Assembly: GCA_016789905.1 (NCBI GenBank)
Contig: JAEUQC010000051.1
Coordinates: 1-33,989 of the forward strand
DNA from: Bryobacterales bacterium
GTDB taxonomy: Bacteria; Acidobacteriota; Terriglobia; Bryobacterales; Bryobacteraceae
Reading direction: 5' to 3'
DNA: 33,989 nt
Position 1 is the stretch's first letter. Each line of letters starts with the position of its first letter. A program made the position numbers and the translations under genes. Below the pieces are notes generated by a model. That model was not told the DNA's origin. It worked only from the letters and a program-made list of their open reading frames with translations, and did not search any database. Below are positions 9,417 to 17,334 of this stretch, piece by piece.

Positions 9417-10158
9417 CGCAGGCCTCTGCGCCTCCGCGCAACCGTTGGAGCTTCCCGTCTCCGGCCCTTACTTGGAACTTCTCCGCCGGGGCGACACTTA
9501 TGCGGCCATTCGCGGGCTTCGCCGGGCGGAGGCCGCCCAGCCGCGTCACGGACAAACGGTGTTATTGCTGGCCTATGCGTATTACTTAGCGGGGCAGAAG
9601 AAGTTATTTGTGCAGAAGGCGGTGCTCGCCGCCGAGTTACTCCCAGGGAGTCCGGATCCGCCTTACGCTCTTGGCCGGTACTATTTGGACGGGGTGCAGC
9701 GCCGTGACCTGGCGGAGGAACAATTCCGTCTCGCGCTGGCGCGCGGTCCGGCGCACGCCGGGGCGTTGTATCATCTCGGCTGGTGTTTGGAGCAGGACGG
9801 GGACGCCGAAGCCGCCGCCCGGCACTACACAAGGGCGAACACCTGGCTTGGCGATCTCGGTTTGGCCCGTTTGGCCCTGGCCGCCGGCGACACAAAGAGG
9901 TCGCTCGAACGCGCCATGTCCGCCGCCCGCCGGCAGCCCGGCTCCCCGCTGGTCTATCTCCTGATCGCCAAGATTCATCAAAGGGATAACGATTGTGCCG
10001 GCGCCATCCCCGCCCTCCGCCGCGCCGTCTCATTGGACCCCTCCGACGCCTCGGCTTACTATCAACTCTCCCGCTGCGCCGCCGCCACCGGCGACGCCCC
10101 GCTCCACCGCCAATCCCTCCAGCAATACGAACGCCTCCGCTCCATCTACACCCCCTGA
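9361..10158 (+). CDS. Exported TPR-repeat protein
   Basis: A 265-residue protein whose signal peptide (PWPIVGFIIAGLCASAQ) is only reached by the ATG at 9361, which therefore decides the start even though it lies inside the divergent TPR gene. The mature part consists of helix pairs of tetratricopeptide type: VLLLAYAYYLAGQKKLFVQKA, ALYHLGWCLEQDGDAEAAARHY and a last repeat IPALRRAVSLDPSDASAYYQLSRC. It is likely a periplasmic scaffold of unknown partner. From about 9480 to 9800 the + strand codons end in G and T more than in flanking + strand genes, so the usual C excess of the strand fades here. It ends 27 bases before the membrane CARF gene but looks functionally unrelated. Confidence 0.75.
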   Translation: MHTRIASSIRPWPIVGFIIAGLCASAQPLELPVSGPYLELLRRGDTYAAIRGLRRAEAAQPRHGQTVLLLAYAYYLAGQKKLFVQKAVLAAELLPGSPDPPYALGRYYLDGVQRRDLAEEQFRLALARGPAHAGALYHLGWCLEQDGDAEAAARHYTRANTWLGDLGLARLALAAGDTKRSLERAMSAARRQPGSPLVYLLIAKIHQRDNDCAGAIPALRRAVSLDPSDASAYYQLSRCAAATGDAPLHRQSLQQYERLRSIYTP

Positions 10159-10172
10159 TGTAGTTAGTTACA

Positions 10173-10187
10173 ATGAGGGTCCCTCAT
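10173..10187. promoter_or_regulatory. 15-bp perfect palindrome over the start codon of the membrane CARF gene
   Basis: ATGAGGG-T-CCCTCAT is a perfect dyad. It contains the only Shine-Dalgarno-like sequence (GAGGG) of the gene and runs into its ATG at 10186. It could be an operator for a dimeric repressor, or in RNA a five-base-pair stem that hides the ribosome-binding site. The symmetry is seen directly; function is inferred. Confidence 0.45.
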
Positions 10188-11241
10188 GTCCTCCCCGAAC
10201 TCGCGCCTGTTCCCCCTCGCCGGTGTCGCCGCCGGCATCCTCGTGCATAACGTCGCTCTCACCGCCTATCATCAACTCGAACACGCCCTCGCCTCCACCA
10301 ACCTCCAACAGTTCAACGCCCCTCCCGCCATCATCTTCACCCTCGGCGCTCTCATCGCCCTCGCCGCATACTTCCTCGCCCGCTCCCTCCGCTCCCAGCT
10401 CGAACACCGTTCCGGCCAACCTGCCAAGTCGTTTCTCGACGCCACCATCGGCCCCGCATCCCTCACCCGCTCCCACACCCTCCTCCTCCTCGCCTACGGC
10501 CTCGTCGCCATCGTATTTCTCTCCGCCCTCCACGCCGTCGCCCACGTCTTCTGGCACCTCTCTTCCCATTACCTCCCGCCCCTCTGGCTCGCCCTCTCCT
10601 CCGCTGCCGCCGTCCTCCTCCTCGCCGAATACGTCCGCCGCCACGAACACCACGCCGCAAGACTCCTCCAAGGGGAACCTGGCGAAATCGACGGCCTCAT
10701 CCTCTTCCTCAGCAACGCCCCGCCCGAAGATGCCGCCCGTTTCCAATCCCTCGTCGCCGGCCGCCCCATGCCCTGGTCCAGGGAATTCACCACCCAAACA
10801 CTCGGCTCCCACAAATGGGCCATGCCCGCCCGCTCCGTCTCCCGCATCTGGCGCAATCGCCAGCTCCGCCACGTCGTCGTCATCGGCTCCACCACCACCC
10901 ACCCCCTCATCCCCCTCCTCACCGCCGCCCTCGCCCCCGCCATGCAGTCCAGCCCCGTCCAGTTCCACCCCTGGCCTGCTCACGCCGGCGTCGATTTCTC
11001 CGATGCCAACAGCGTCACCCCCGCCGTCCAATCCGCCTTCGCCTTTCTCGAATCCCAACAATGCACCCGCATCGCCGTCGATGTAACCTCCGGCACTGTC
11101 ATCTGCAGCGCCACTGGCCTCCTCGAATCCATGTCCCCCGGCCGCGGCGCCATCTATGTCACCAACGATCACACTGTCCGCGCCTATCGCTTCCAGGCCG
11201 GCGAAAAACACTGGACCCCGCTCCCCCACGAAGGTCCCTGA
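10186..11241 (+). CDS. Membrane-anchored CARF-like protein
   Basis: A 351-residue protein. Four hydrophobic segments are visible in the first 150 residues (about 9-30, 45-66, 96-122 and 130-148), followed by a basic His/Arg segment and a soluble C-terminal domain. That domain has a Rossmann-like layout with HVVVIGSTTTHPLIPLL near residue 227 and VDVTSGTVICSATGLLESM near 298, followed by AIYVTN. The D-V-T-S-G-T motif with the next strand YV resembles the conserved ligand-binding core of CARF domains, which bind cyclic oligoadenylates made by Cas10. Known membrane CARF proteins such as Cam1 act on membrane potential; a similar role is inferred here, although four helices differ from Cam1's simple anchor. 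The gene heads an operon with csx3 and an ATPase gene, which supports a signalling job. The CARF call rests on motif recognition and should be tested by profile search. Confidence 0.65.
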   Translation: MSSPNSRLFPLAGVAAGILVHNVALTAYHQLEHALASTNLQQFNAPPAIIFTLGALIALAAYFLARSLRSQLEHRSGQPAKSFLDATIGPASLTRSHTLLLLAYGLVAIVFLSALHAVAHVFWHLSSHYLPPLWLALSSAAAVLLLAEYVRRHEHHAARLLQGEPGEIDGLILFLSNAPPEDAARFQSLVAGRPMPWSREFTTQTLGSHKWAMPARSVSRIWRNRQLRHVVVIGSTTTHPLIPLLTAALAPAMQSSPVQFHPWPAHAGVDFSDANSVTPAVQSAFAFLESQQCTRIAVDVTSGTVICSATGLLESMSPGRGAIYVTNDHTVRAYRFQAGEKHWTPLPHEGP

Positions 11242-11272
11242 TTCCTTTCATTCCGCGATATCCTCAATAGCA

Positions 11273-11581
11273 ATGTATTACTCTGTCGAATTAGCCCCCG
11301 CCCGCCCCGACGGACTGACTCAACTCAACATCCGCTTCGCCCATCCCGCCGATAACGACCTCATCGTCCCCGACGCCATCCGCGCCATCCAAGCCCTCCA
11401 TCTCCCCGGCGGCAAAGGCGTTCTCTTTTCCGGCCCAGCCTCCCTTCCCGTCGCTATGGCCCTTGCCCACTCCGTCGCCCATCTCTATCAATTCGTCGCC
11501 TGCCTCGACCCCAAAATCGCCAAGTTCGTCGTCGCCATCTCCCACACCCCCTCCTTCCAACCCGGAGATTGCATCGAATGA
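11273..11581 (+). CDS. csx3: Csx3-family protein, candidate cyclic oligoadenylate ring nuclease
   Basis: A 102-residue protein from the ATG at 11273; the frame runs further upstream but inside the preceding gene. The C-terminal half matches the Csx3 pattern: GKGVLFSG (47-54), a His pair in LAHSVAH (His66, His70), ACLDPKIAKFVVAISH with Asp79 and His91, and a final GD. Csx3 proteins degrade cyclic tetra-adenylate, using His/Asp-bound manganese, and so switch off type III signalling. The usual D-P-R is D-P-K here. The stop overlaps the start of a P-loop gene as ATGA. In other genomes Csx3 is found fused to such a domain, so this looks like the two-gene form. Placed 31 bases after a membrane CARF gene, it is likely the off-switch for the same messenger. 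No clear ribosome-binding site is seen. Confidence 0.75.
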   Translation: MYYSVELAPARPDGLTQLNIRFAHPADNDLIVPDAIRAIQALHLPGGKGVLFSGPASLPVAMALAHSVAHLYQFVACLDPKIAKFVVAISHTPSFQPGDCIE

Positions 11582-12141
11582 AAATCGCCCTCTGCGGCCC
11601 GCCCCACTCCGGCAAATCCGTCCTCCGCCAGCGCCTCAAACAGGCCCTCCTCGCCCAAAACCCCAATCTCTACCCCTACATCCTTAGCGCCAACCCCGAT
11701 GGCGAAGGCTCCTGGTTCCAGCACGCTTACCACACTAACCCCGCCTCCGCCGCCGCCAACAAAAATCAGGCCAAACAGAAGTGGTCCCCCGAACACGCCA
11801 ACCTCTACGCCGGCTGGGTCCGGAACACCGCCTCCCCCCTCACCCTCATCGATCTCGGCGGCGTTATCGACACCTACAACCAGCAAATCTGCGCCGCCGC
11901 CACCCACGCCATCCTCCTCGCCCCAGCCGAATCCGCCTTCCCCCCTTGGCGCCAATTCTGCCAGCAATGCAATCTCACCATCCTCGCTGAACTCATCAGT
12001 GACTATCCCGCCACCGCCGACTCCATTCTCCCCGCCACCCAACCCTTCCGCGCCCGCATCCACCATCTCGAACGCGGCGACCTCCAGTCCCCCCGTCCCG
12101 CCATCGACGCCCTCGCCGCCCACATCCTCGCCGCTCTCTAA
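11578..12141 (+). CDS. P-loop ATPase/kinase-like partner of Csx3
   Basis: A 187-residue protein starting at the ATG of an ATGA overlap with csx3, so translation is probably coupled. It opens directly with a Walker A motif, GPPHSGKS (residues 7-14), and a later strand LTLIDLGGVID is a plausible Walker B/switch segment. The small size and fold-start resemble nucleotide-kinase or AAA-like domains that occur fused to Csx3 in some type III loci. Its reaction is unknown; it may sense or regulate Csx3, or phosphorylate a product of messenger breakdown. The gene ends four bases before the end of convergent cas6. The P-loop is certain, the CRISPR role is inferred from position. Confidence 0.7.
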   Translation: MKIALCGPPHSGKSVLRQRLKQALLAQNPNLYPYILSANPDGEGSWFQHAYHTNPASAAANKNQAKQKWSPEHANLYAGWVRNTASPLTLIDLGGVIDTYNQQICAAATHAILLAPAESAFPPWRQFCQQCNLTILAELISDYPATADSILPATQPFRARIHHLERGDLQSPRPAIDALAAHILAAL

Positions 12142-12145
12142 CTCC

Positions 12146-13108
12146 CTACTCCCACCGCACCTCCACCCGCCCCAGCCCGAAACTCGCCTTCTGCCCCACA
12201 TGCAGCACCTCCGCCGCCCGCAGCCAAGGCAAAACACTTTCCACCGCCCCTTCATACTCCAGCCATCCCACCACCCCATCAAAATCCATCCACCGCCCTT
12301 GCCTGTAGCTCCGCCGCGTCAGGTCGTACCGGAACAGCCGCCATCCCGTCGCCACCACCCCCGGCCACTCCGGCTTCACAAACGGCACCCGCTCCCGCCC
12401 GAAAAACGTGTTGTATATCGTCACCGCCCGCACCAGCGCCTGGTTCAGTACCAGTTCCGCCAGCCGACCCGGCTCCTCGCACGTCCGGTCCCCGTCTTTT
12501 ATCAGTACCGGCGTCAATAGGTTCACCCGCACTCGCCGCGCCCCGCTCGTCTCCTCTATCTCCAGCCGTTTCCGGCCCCCGCTCACCTCCGCCAGCCGCA
12601 GCCGCCCACCCTTCACCTCCAGCCCCTTCCGCCGTACCCCTTCCACCACGCCGTCCAGCGCCCCGCCCGCCGCCCCCAGTCCCTTCAACCCCAATTGCAA
12701 CCGCTCCCCCGCCGGCACCCCAATCCGCCATTCGTTTCGCAACACGGGCAGCCCCCGCACCCCCGGCGTCAGTTCATACGGCGCCTCCACCGTTCCGCCC
12801 CGCGCTATCTCTCCCAGCGGCTCGGCCAGCGGCGCCTCCAGCACCAGCGGTTTCGGCTGGTTGCTCCCCTTTCCATTGCCCCCGCGCGACTGTTCAAACA
12901 GCCCAAAAAACGGGCAGGCCTCCGGCGCCTCGCACACTTCGCCGCATCGTCCCTCCCGCGCGCACAACTCCGGCCGCAGCACCGTCCCCAGCGCTCCCCG
13001 CATCGTCGATCCCGTATACGCCGGTAAGTCCACATTCCCCTCCGCCTCCAGCGTCAACCAACGTTCTTCCCAGTAGATTTCTTCTAACACCGCCGGTGAA
13101 ATCATCAT
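12146..13108 (-). CDS. cas6: CRISPR pre-crRNA endoribonuclease Cas6
   Basis: A 320-residue RAMP protein. The N-terminal part has LPAYTGSTMRGALGTVL, a RAMP opening, followed by a four-cysteine cluster (Cys49, 55, 59, 65, ending CPFFGLFE) that probably binds zinc, as in the PF10040-type Cas6 group. The C-terminus has the glycine-rich loop HVGQKASFGLGRVEVRW typical of Cas6. It should cut both arrays' transcripts at the base of the shared TCGCA-GCGT-TGCGA hairpin and leave the eight-base ATTGAAAC handle. The start is preceded by a strong GGAGG; a second ATG at 13105 is better spaced from it. It diverges from cas2 across 40 bases and is the only Cas6 in the window, so it likely serves both arrays. 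Confidence 0.85.
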   Translation of the reverse strand: MMISPAVLEEIYWEERWLTLEAEGNVDLPAYTGSTMRGALGTVLRPELCAREGRCGEVCEAPEACPFFGLFEQSRGGNGKGSNQPKPLVLEAPLAEPLGEIARGGTVEAPYELTPGVRGLPVLRNEWRIGVPAGERLQLGLKGLGAAGGALDGVVEGVRRKGLEVKGGRLRLAEVSGGRKRLEIEETSGARRVRVNLLTPVLIKDGDRTCEEPGRLAELVLNQALVRAVTIYNTFFGRERVPFVKPEWPGVVATGWRLFRYDLTRRSYRQGRWMDFDGVVGWLEYEGAVESVLPWLRAAEVLHVGQKASFGLGRVEVRWE

Positions 13109-13148
13109 CTTTCCTCCCGCCTCCTTTGGTATCCTACTCTACGCCTTC
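13109..13148. promoter_or_regulatory. cas6-cas2 divergent intergenic region
   Basis: Only 40 bases separate the divergent starts. Reading towards cas6 there is a good GGAGG ribosome-binding site. Towards cas2 a TATCCT/TACTCT -10-like stretch lies within about 20 bases of the ATG and no ribosome-binding site is visible, so the cas2 transcript may be leaderless or nearly so. Promoter assignment is inferred. Confidence 0.35.
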
Positions 13149-13412
13149 ATGATTGTGCTTGTCGCCTACGACATTCCGGCCAATCGCCGTCGCGCCCGTG
13201 TCGCCAAATTACTCACCTCCTTCGGGGAGCGTGTGCAGTACTCGGTTTTTGAGTGCCATCTTACGCCGGCCCGTTATCTGGAGTTACGCGAATGCCTCGT
13301 GCGGCTCGTGCAGCCGAGGCTCGACCGTGTCAGTTTCTATCCCCTCTGCCAGGCCTGTTTTGCCCGTGCGGAGACCATCGGCCCGGCCTATGCGGAGACC
13401 ATCGAATGCTAA
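13149..13412 (+). CDS. cas2: CRISPR adaptation protein Cas2
   Basis: An 87-residue protein of normal Cas2 length. The first strand MIVLVAYDIP carries the conserved Asp8, followed by the basic helix ANRRRARVAKLLTSFGERVQYSVFEC, which is the standard Cas2 start. Cas2 dimers bridge two Cas1 dimers and position the new spacer at the leader end of the array. Here the partner is the RT-Cas1 fusion encoded 3.9 kb downstream, beyond array 1. The stop is 22 bases before the first conserved box of the array 1 leader, so cas2 abuts the leader. A small dyad (AAACCG at 13421-13426 and CGGTTT at 13433-13438) follows the stop and overlaps that box. Confidence 0.92.
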   Translation: MIVLVAYDIPANRRRARVAKLLTSFGERVQYSVFECHLTPARYLELRECLVRLVQPRLDRVSFYPLCQACFARAETIGPAYAETIEC

Positions 13413-13896
13413 CGTGCCCCAAACCGCCAAAACGGTTTGCGAAATCCGCCCTGTCCTGCCATCCGCGCAAAGTCTTTGTTTGCAATCACTTCCAATTTCA
13501 CAAATCTCCTTCCACTCGTTCCAGGTTTCGCAAAGCGCCGCCGCCGCGGGCGGTAACGGCGGGTTTGCGAAACACACGGTCTTCTGCCGGCACAGCACCG
13601 TTGAAAACAAACGGCTTGCAAGCGCCAAATCCGGGCCTTTTCGCAAACCGCCATCTTGGCCGCCGCCCGCCTTCGGTTTGCGAAGCACAGTTTTCCTTGT
13701 ATTCGAAACAAAACACGACAGTTGCCCCTCCGGCCTTCGCCCCGCAGCGGCAAAAAACGCGCTCCTGCCTGTCGCTTTGCGTAACTTTCCCGCTCTTCGC
13801 CGCCATCCCCGTATCCCCTTGCGTAATCTGCCTTTACCCCAAAGCGCTTTTTCCAGCCCCACCCGTTGCACTCCGCAACTCGTTGATGATACGATT
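13413..13896 (+). promoter_or_regulatory. Leader of CRISPR array 1 with six conserved TTTGCG boxes
   Basis: No gene lies here. TTTGCG boxes start at 13436, 13564, 13677 and 13776, and inverted CGCAAA boxes at 13529 and 13642. Each inverted box pairs with the direct box 35 bases on. The second pair forms an 11-bp perfect stem, TTCGCAAACCG with CGGTTTGCGAA. Further blocks shared with the array 2 leader are GCGGCAAAAAACGCGC (from 13747) and TTGATGATACGATT, which touches the first repeat. Leaders carry the promoter of the array and the docking sites for integration; which of these the boxes serve is unknown. Confidence 0.75.
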
Positions 13897-16800
13897 CCTT
13901 CGGCTAAGCCGCTCGCAGCGTTGCGATTGAAACTGATGCGGCCTCAGGTGCTCTAAGAACTGAGCCAGGCCTTCGGCTAAGCCGCTCGCAGCGTTGCGAT
14001 TGAAACAAGAATTTTCCATTAGCGCCTACCTCTGGTGCTAACAGCCTTCGGCTAAGCCGCTCGCAGCGTTGCGATTGAAACTAAATAATAGGCTTCCGCT
14101 TACGCCTCCAGAAAAAATCCTTCGGCTAAGCCGCTCGCAGCGTTGCGATTGAAACGTGTTCGGCACTTCGTTGCGAGTCTCCTGCGAGTCCTTCGGCTAA
14201 GCCGCTCGCAGCGTTGCGATTGAAACACCAGCAAACGCCACCGGCTCAACACGGAACCCCTCCTTCGGCTAAGCCGCTCGCAGCGTTGCGATTGAAACAC
14301 GAGCAGTGCGATCCGACCCTTACTCTGAGAAACTTTCCTTCGGCTAAGCCGCTCGCAGCGTTGCGATTGAAACAAGAATCTTTCGTGATGTATTCTGTAT
14401 CACGCGACCCCCTTCGGCTAAGCCGCTCGCAGCGTTGCGATTGAAACATGGTGGCACCCGCGTTATTCACGTCAACTGCGAACCTTCGGCTAAGCCGCTC
14501 GCAGCGTTGCGATTGAAACGCACCGGCCAAGGTCAACGCGAGAACTGCGAACTCCTTCCCTTCGGCTAAGCCGCTCGCAGCGTTGCGATTGAAACGTATT
14601 GGCGAAGCCAGCTTTGAAGGAACCAGGCCTCGATCCTTCGGCTAAGCCGCTCGCAGCGTTGCGATTGAAACTTTTCTTTTTACGCAAAGTCGATTTCATC
14701 GACTTCGGGACCTTCGGCTAAGCCGCTCGCAGCGTTGCGATTGAAACATCAAGTATCCAGGCTCCGGCAATCCGGCCGCCCTTCGGCTAAGCCGCTCGCA
14801 GCGTTGCGATTGAAACGAGCCACAATCCGTTGCGCGATTAAACCCCGCGGGGCCTTCGGCTAAGCCGCTCGCAGCGTTGCGATTGAAACCACTGAATGTT
14901 TCACAGCTAATCACTTGGCCCAGACCTTCGGCTAAGCCGCTCGCAGCGTTGCGATTGAAACGTTGGAAAGGCGAGACGCCATGTCCACCAACATCCGCCC
15001 TTCGGCTAAGCCGCTCGCAGCGTTGCGATTGAAACCTGCATGGCAATGCACTTCAAGCGCTCTTTCGGCGCCTCCTTCGGCTAAGCCGCTCGCAGCGTTG
15101 CGATTGAAACGCGATAGTTGGTCTTCCGATATTCGTAGACCACGTCCTTCCTTCGGCTAAGCCGCTCGCAGCGTTGCGATTGAAACGTGAAAGATCGGTA
15201 GGTTGTCGGTTTGTTTTCGCCAACCTCCTTCGGCTAAGCCGCTCGCAGCGTTGCGATTGAAACGCTCCTGCTATAACGGGAACTGTCAGCGGCTTGTACT
15301 TTCCCTTCGGCTAAGCCGCTCGCAGCGTTGCGATTGAAACTCGGGCATTGCGCCGATCCAACATGCGTGTATTGGATCCCTTCGGCTAAGCCGCTCGCAG
15401 CGTTGCGATTGAAACTTGGAGCGCCTATATGACCATCGAGTTTGGGCATCCTTCGGCTAAGCCGCTCGCAGCGTTGCGATTGAAACATACGTTATCGGGT
15501 ATTCCACGAACCTGTTAATTGTAACCTTCGGCTAAGCCGCTCGCAGCGTTGCGATTGAAACGTTGACCGTGACCGAATTCCACCACTTGACCCTGATTTC
15601 CTTCGGCTAAGCCGCTCGCAGCGTTGCGATTGAAACTGTTACATGTACGCCGTGAAACATTTTCGGCGTGTAGACCTTCGGCTAAGCCGCTCGCAGCGTT
15701 GCGATTGAAACATCGCACGCCATATTCTCTTCGAGCCACGGCAGCGTTTCCCTTCGGCTAAGCCGCTCGCAGCGTTGCGATTGAAACGCACCTCCGCCAT
15801 AATTACGGGCCTGTTGCAAAACGCCTTCGGCTAAGCCGCTCGCAGCGTTGCGATTGAAACTGTAGACGTACTCCATGGCGTTATTCCTTTACATCCCACC
15901 TTCGGCTAAGCCGCTCGCAGCGTTGCGATTGAAACGCCGGCGTCGAGGACGCCAAAGTCCATCTCGTCCAGCGACCTTCGGCTAAGCCGCTCGCAGCGTT
16001 GCGATTGAACCGCTAGTCATCAAACCTTCCAGGACTTAATCAGTATCCCTTCGGCTAAGCCGCTCGCAGCGTTGCGATTGAAACGCATTGTACAGGCCGT
16101 CCTTGGAACCGAAGTGCCACCTTCGGCTAAGCCGCTCGCAGCGTTGCGATTGAAACAAATCATGAGTGTGGGTAGTAAATTCGTTAAATGCACCTTCGGC
16201 TAAGCCGCTCGCAGCGTTGCGATTGAAACGTGATTAACCCTCCCACTCGTTAACGCTCAGCTCCATGACCCTTCGGCTAAGCCGCTCGCAGCGTTGCGAT
16301 TGAAACATCGGGCGTGTAGAACATCACCCCATGGAACCCTGCTTCCCTTCGGCTAAGCCGCTCGCAGCGTTGCGATTGAAACCACTGTGTAGTCACGGAC
16401 ACCCATCGCCAGCAAGGTGTCCTTCGGCTAAGCCGCTCGCAGCGTTGCGATTGAAACGGCGCCGACCAACGCGATGAGGGTAGCTTGGAACATGTCCATC
16501 CTTCGGCTAAGCCGCTCGCAGCGTTGCGATTGAAACTTACAGACAGAAAAAATCGGGACGGATTCTTGTGACCTTCGGCTAAGCCGCTCGCAGCGTTGCG
16601 ATTGAAACCTGAGGTGTGTTCCTGGGTTGCTTTGCTTGTTTTTTCCCTTCGGCTAAGCCGCTCGCAGCGTTGCGATTGAAACGTTTTCACCACTATGGGT
16701 TATTCTCCAATACTCCCTTCGGCTAAGCCGCTCGCAGCGTTGCGATTGAAACGTCTTGGTTTGGCACTCAGCGCACTTTTTGTGATGCTCCCCTTCGGCT

Positions 16801-17137
16801 AAGCCGCTCGCAGCGTTGCGATTGAAACCTCCTTGACGTCCCACCCCAGGTTGATTACCAAGGGGTGCAACGACCTTCGGTTAAGCCGCTCGCAGCGTTG
16901 CGATTGAAACTGGATGACCGGTGGATCCACAAGTGGCACTATCGACGGTCCTTCGGCGAAGCCACTCGCACCGCTGCGATTGAAACGCTGCTACGAATTG
17001 CGCGAGAAGCAACAAGCCCCCGATGTCCTTCGGCTAACCCCCTCGCGCCATCGCAATTGAATCGCCGCAGGGTGAAACAACAAGCCGCATCCAACCGCCC
17101 TTCCGCCAAGCCGCACCCAACCTTCCCCTAACGAAAC
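13897..17137 (+). CRISPR. CRISPR array 1, about 44 repeats, 43 spacers
   Basis: The repeat is 37 bp, beginning CCTTCGGCTAAGCCG and ending GCGTTGCGATTGAAAC, with spacers of 32-45 bp (mostly 34-40). Repeats are intact up to 16828, apart from one A-to-C change near 16010, and then decay at 16874, 16950, 17027 and 17099; this marks the old, leader-distal end and agrees with a leader at 13413-13896. Two hairpins are possible in the repeat: CGGC-TAA-GCCG in the 5' half and TCGCA-GCGT-TGCGA in the 3' half. ATTGAAAC is the usual eight-base 5' handle of type III crRNAs. Transcription is therefore on the + strand. Confidence 0.98.
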
Positions 17138-17140
17138 GAG

Positions 17141-17254
17141 GCCATCCCCAAGTAGGACCGCGCCGCTCAAACCCCTAGCAAGTGGACCATTACCGTCGCG
17201 AACACACGGTTCACCGCCATCCCCAAGTAGGACCGCGCCGCTCAAACCCCTAGC
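17141..17254. repeat. Two identical 39-bp direct repeats, 36 bp apart
   Basis: Copies at 17141-17179 and 17216-17254 are identical and both begin GCCATCCCCAAGTAGG. The 75-bp period equals a repeat-spacer unit of the adjacent array, but the sequence is not the array's repeat. They lie between the decayed end of array 1 and the AT-richer promoter region of the RT-Cas1 gene (17281-17334). They could be operator sites, an extinct mini-array or a local duplication. Confidence 0.8.
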
Positions 17255-17334
17255 CATTCCCCGCGTAACCTACCCCGGCCAGACAATCACCAACATCCAT
17301 AAATCCAATACAAATACATACTACACTCAAACCA

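Noticed and set aside
10168..11229. A 353-codon - strand frame opposite the membrane CARF gene
   Set aside because: Gly/Glu/Asp-rich low-complexity product typical of an antisense shadow in C-biased coding DNA.
13153..13956. Long frames overlapping cas2, leader 1 and the first repeat
   Set aside because: They run into the CRISPR repeat and across conserved leader blocks; cas2 in another frame explains the coding signal.
16609..16645. T-rich run in a spacer as a transcription terminator
   Set aside because: It lies inside a spacer of an array with many repeats downstream and has no adjacent stem of its own.
14100..16844. Many frames of 60-140 codons through array 1 on both strands with recurring FNRNAASGLAEG-like peptides
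   Set aside because: They are translations of the CRISPR repeat in three frames; the periodic peptide is the repeat itself.
17141..17254. A third CRISPR array
   Set aside because: Only two copies, repeat unlike those of the arrays and no ATTGAAAC-type handle; kept as a direct repeat only.
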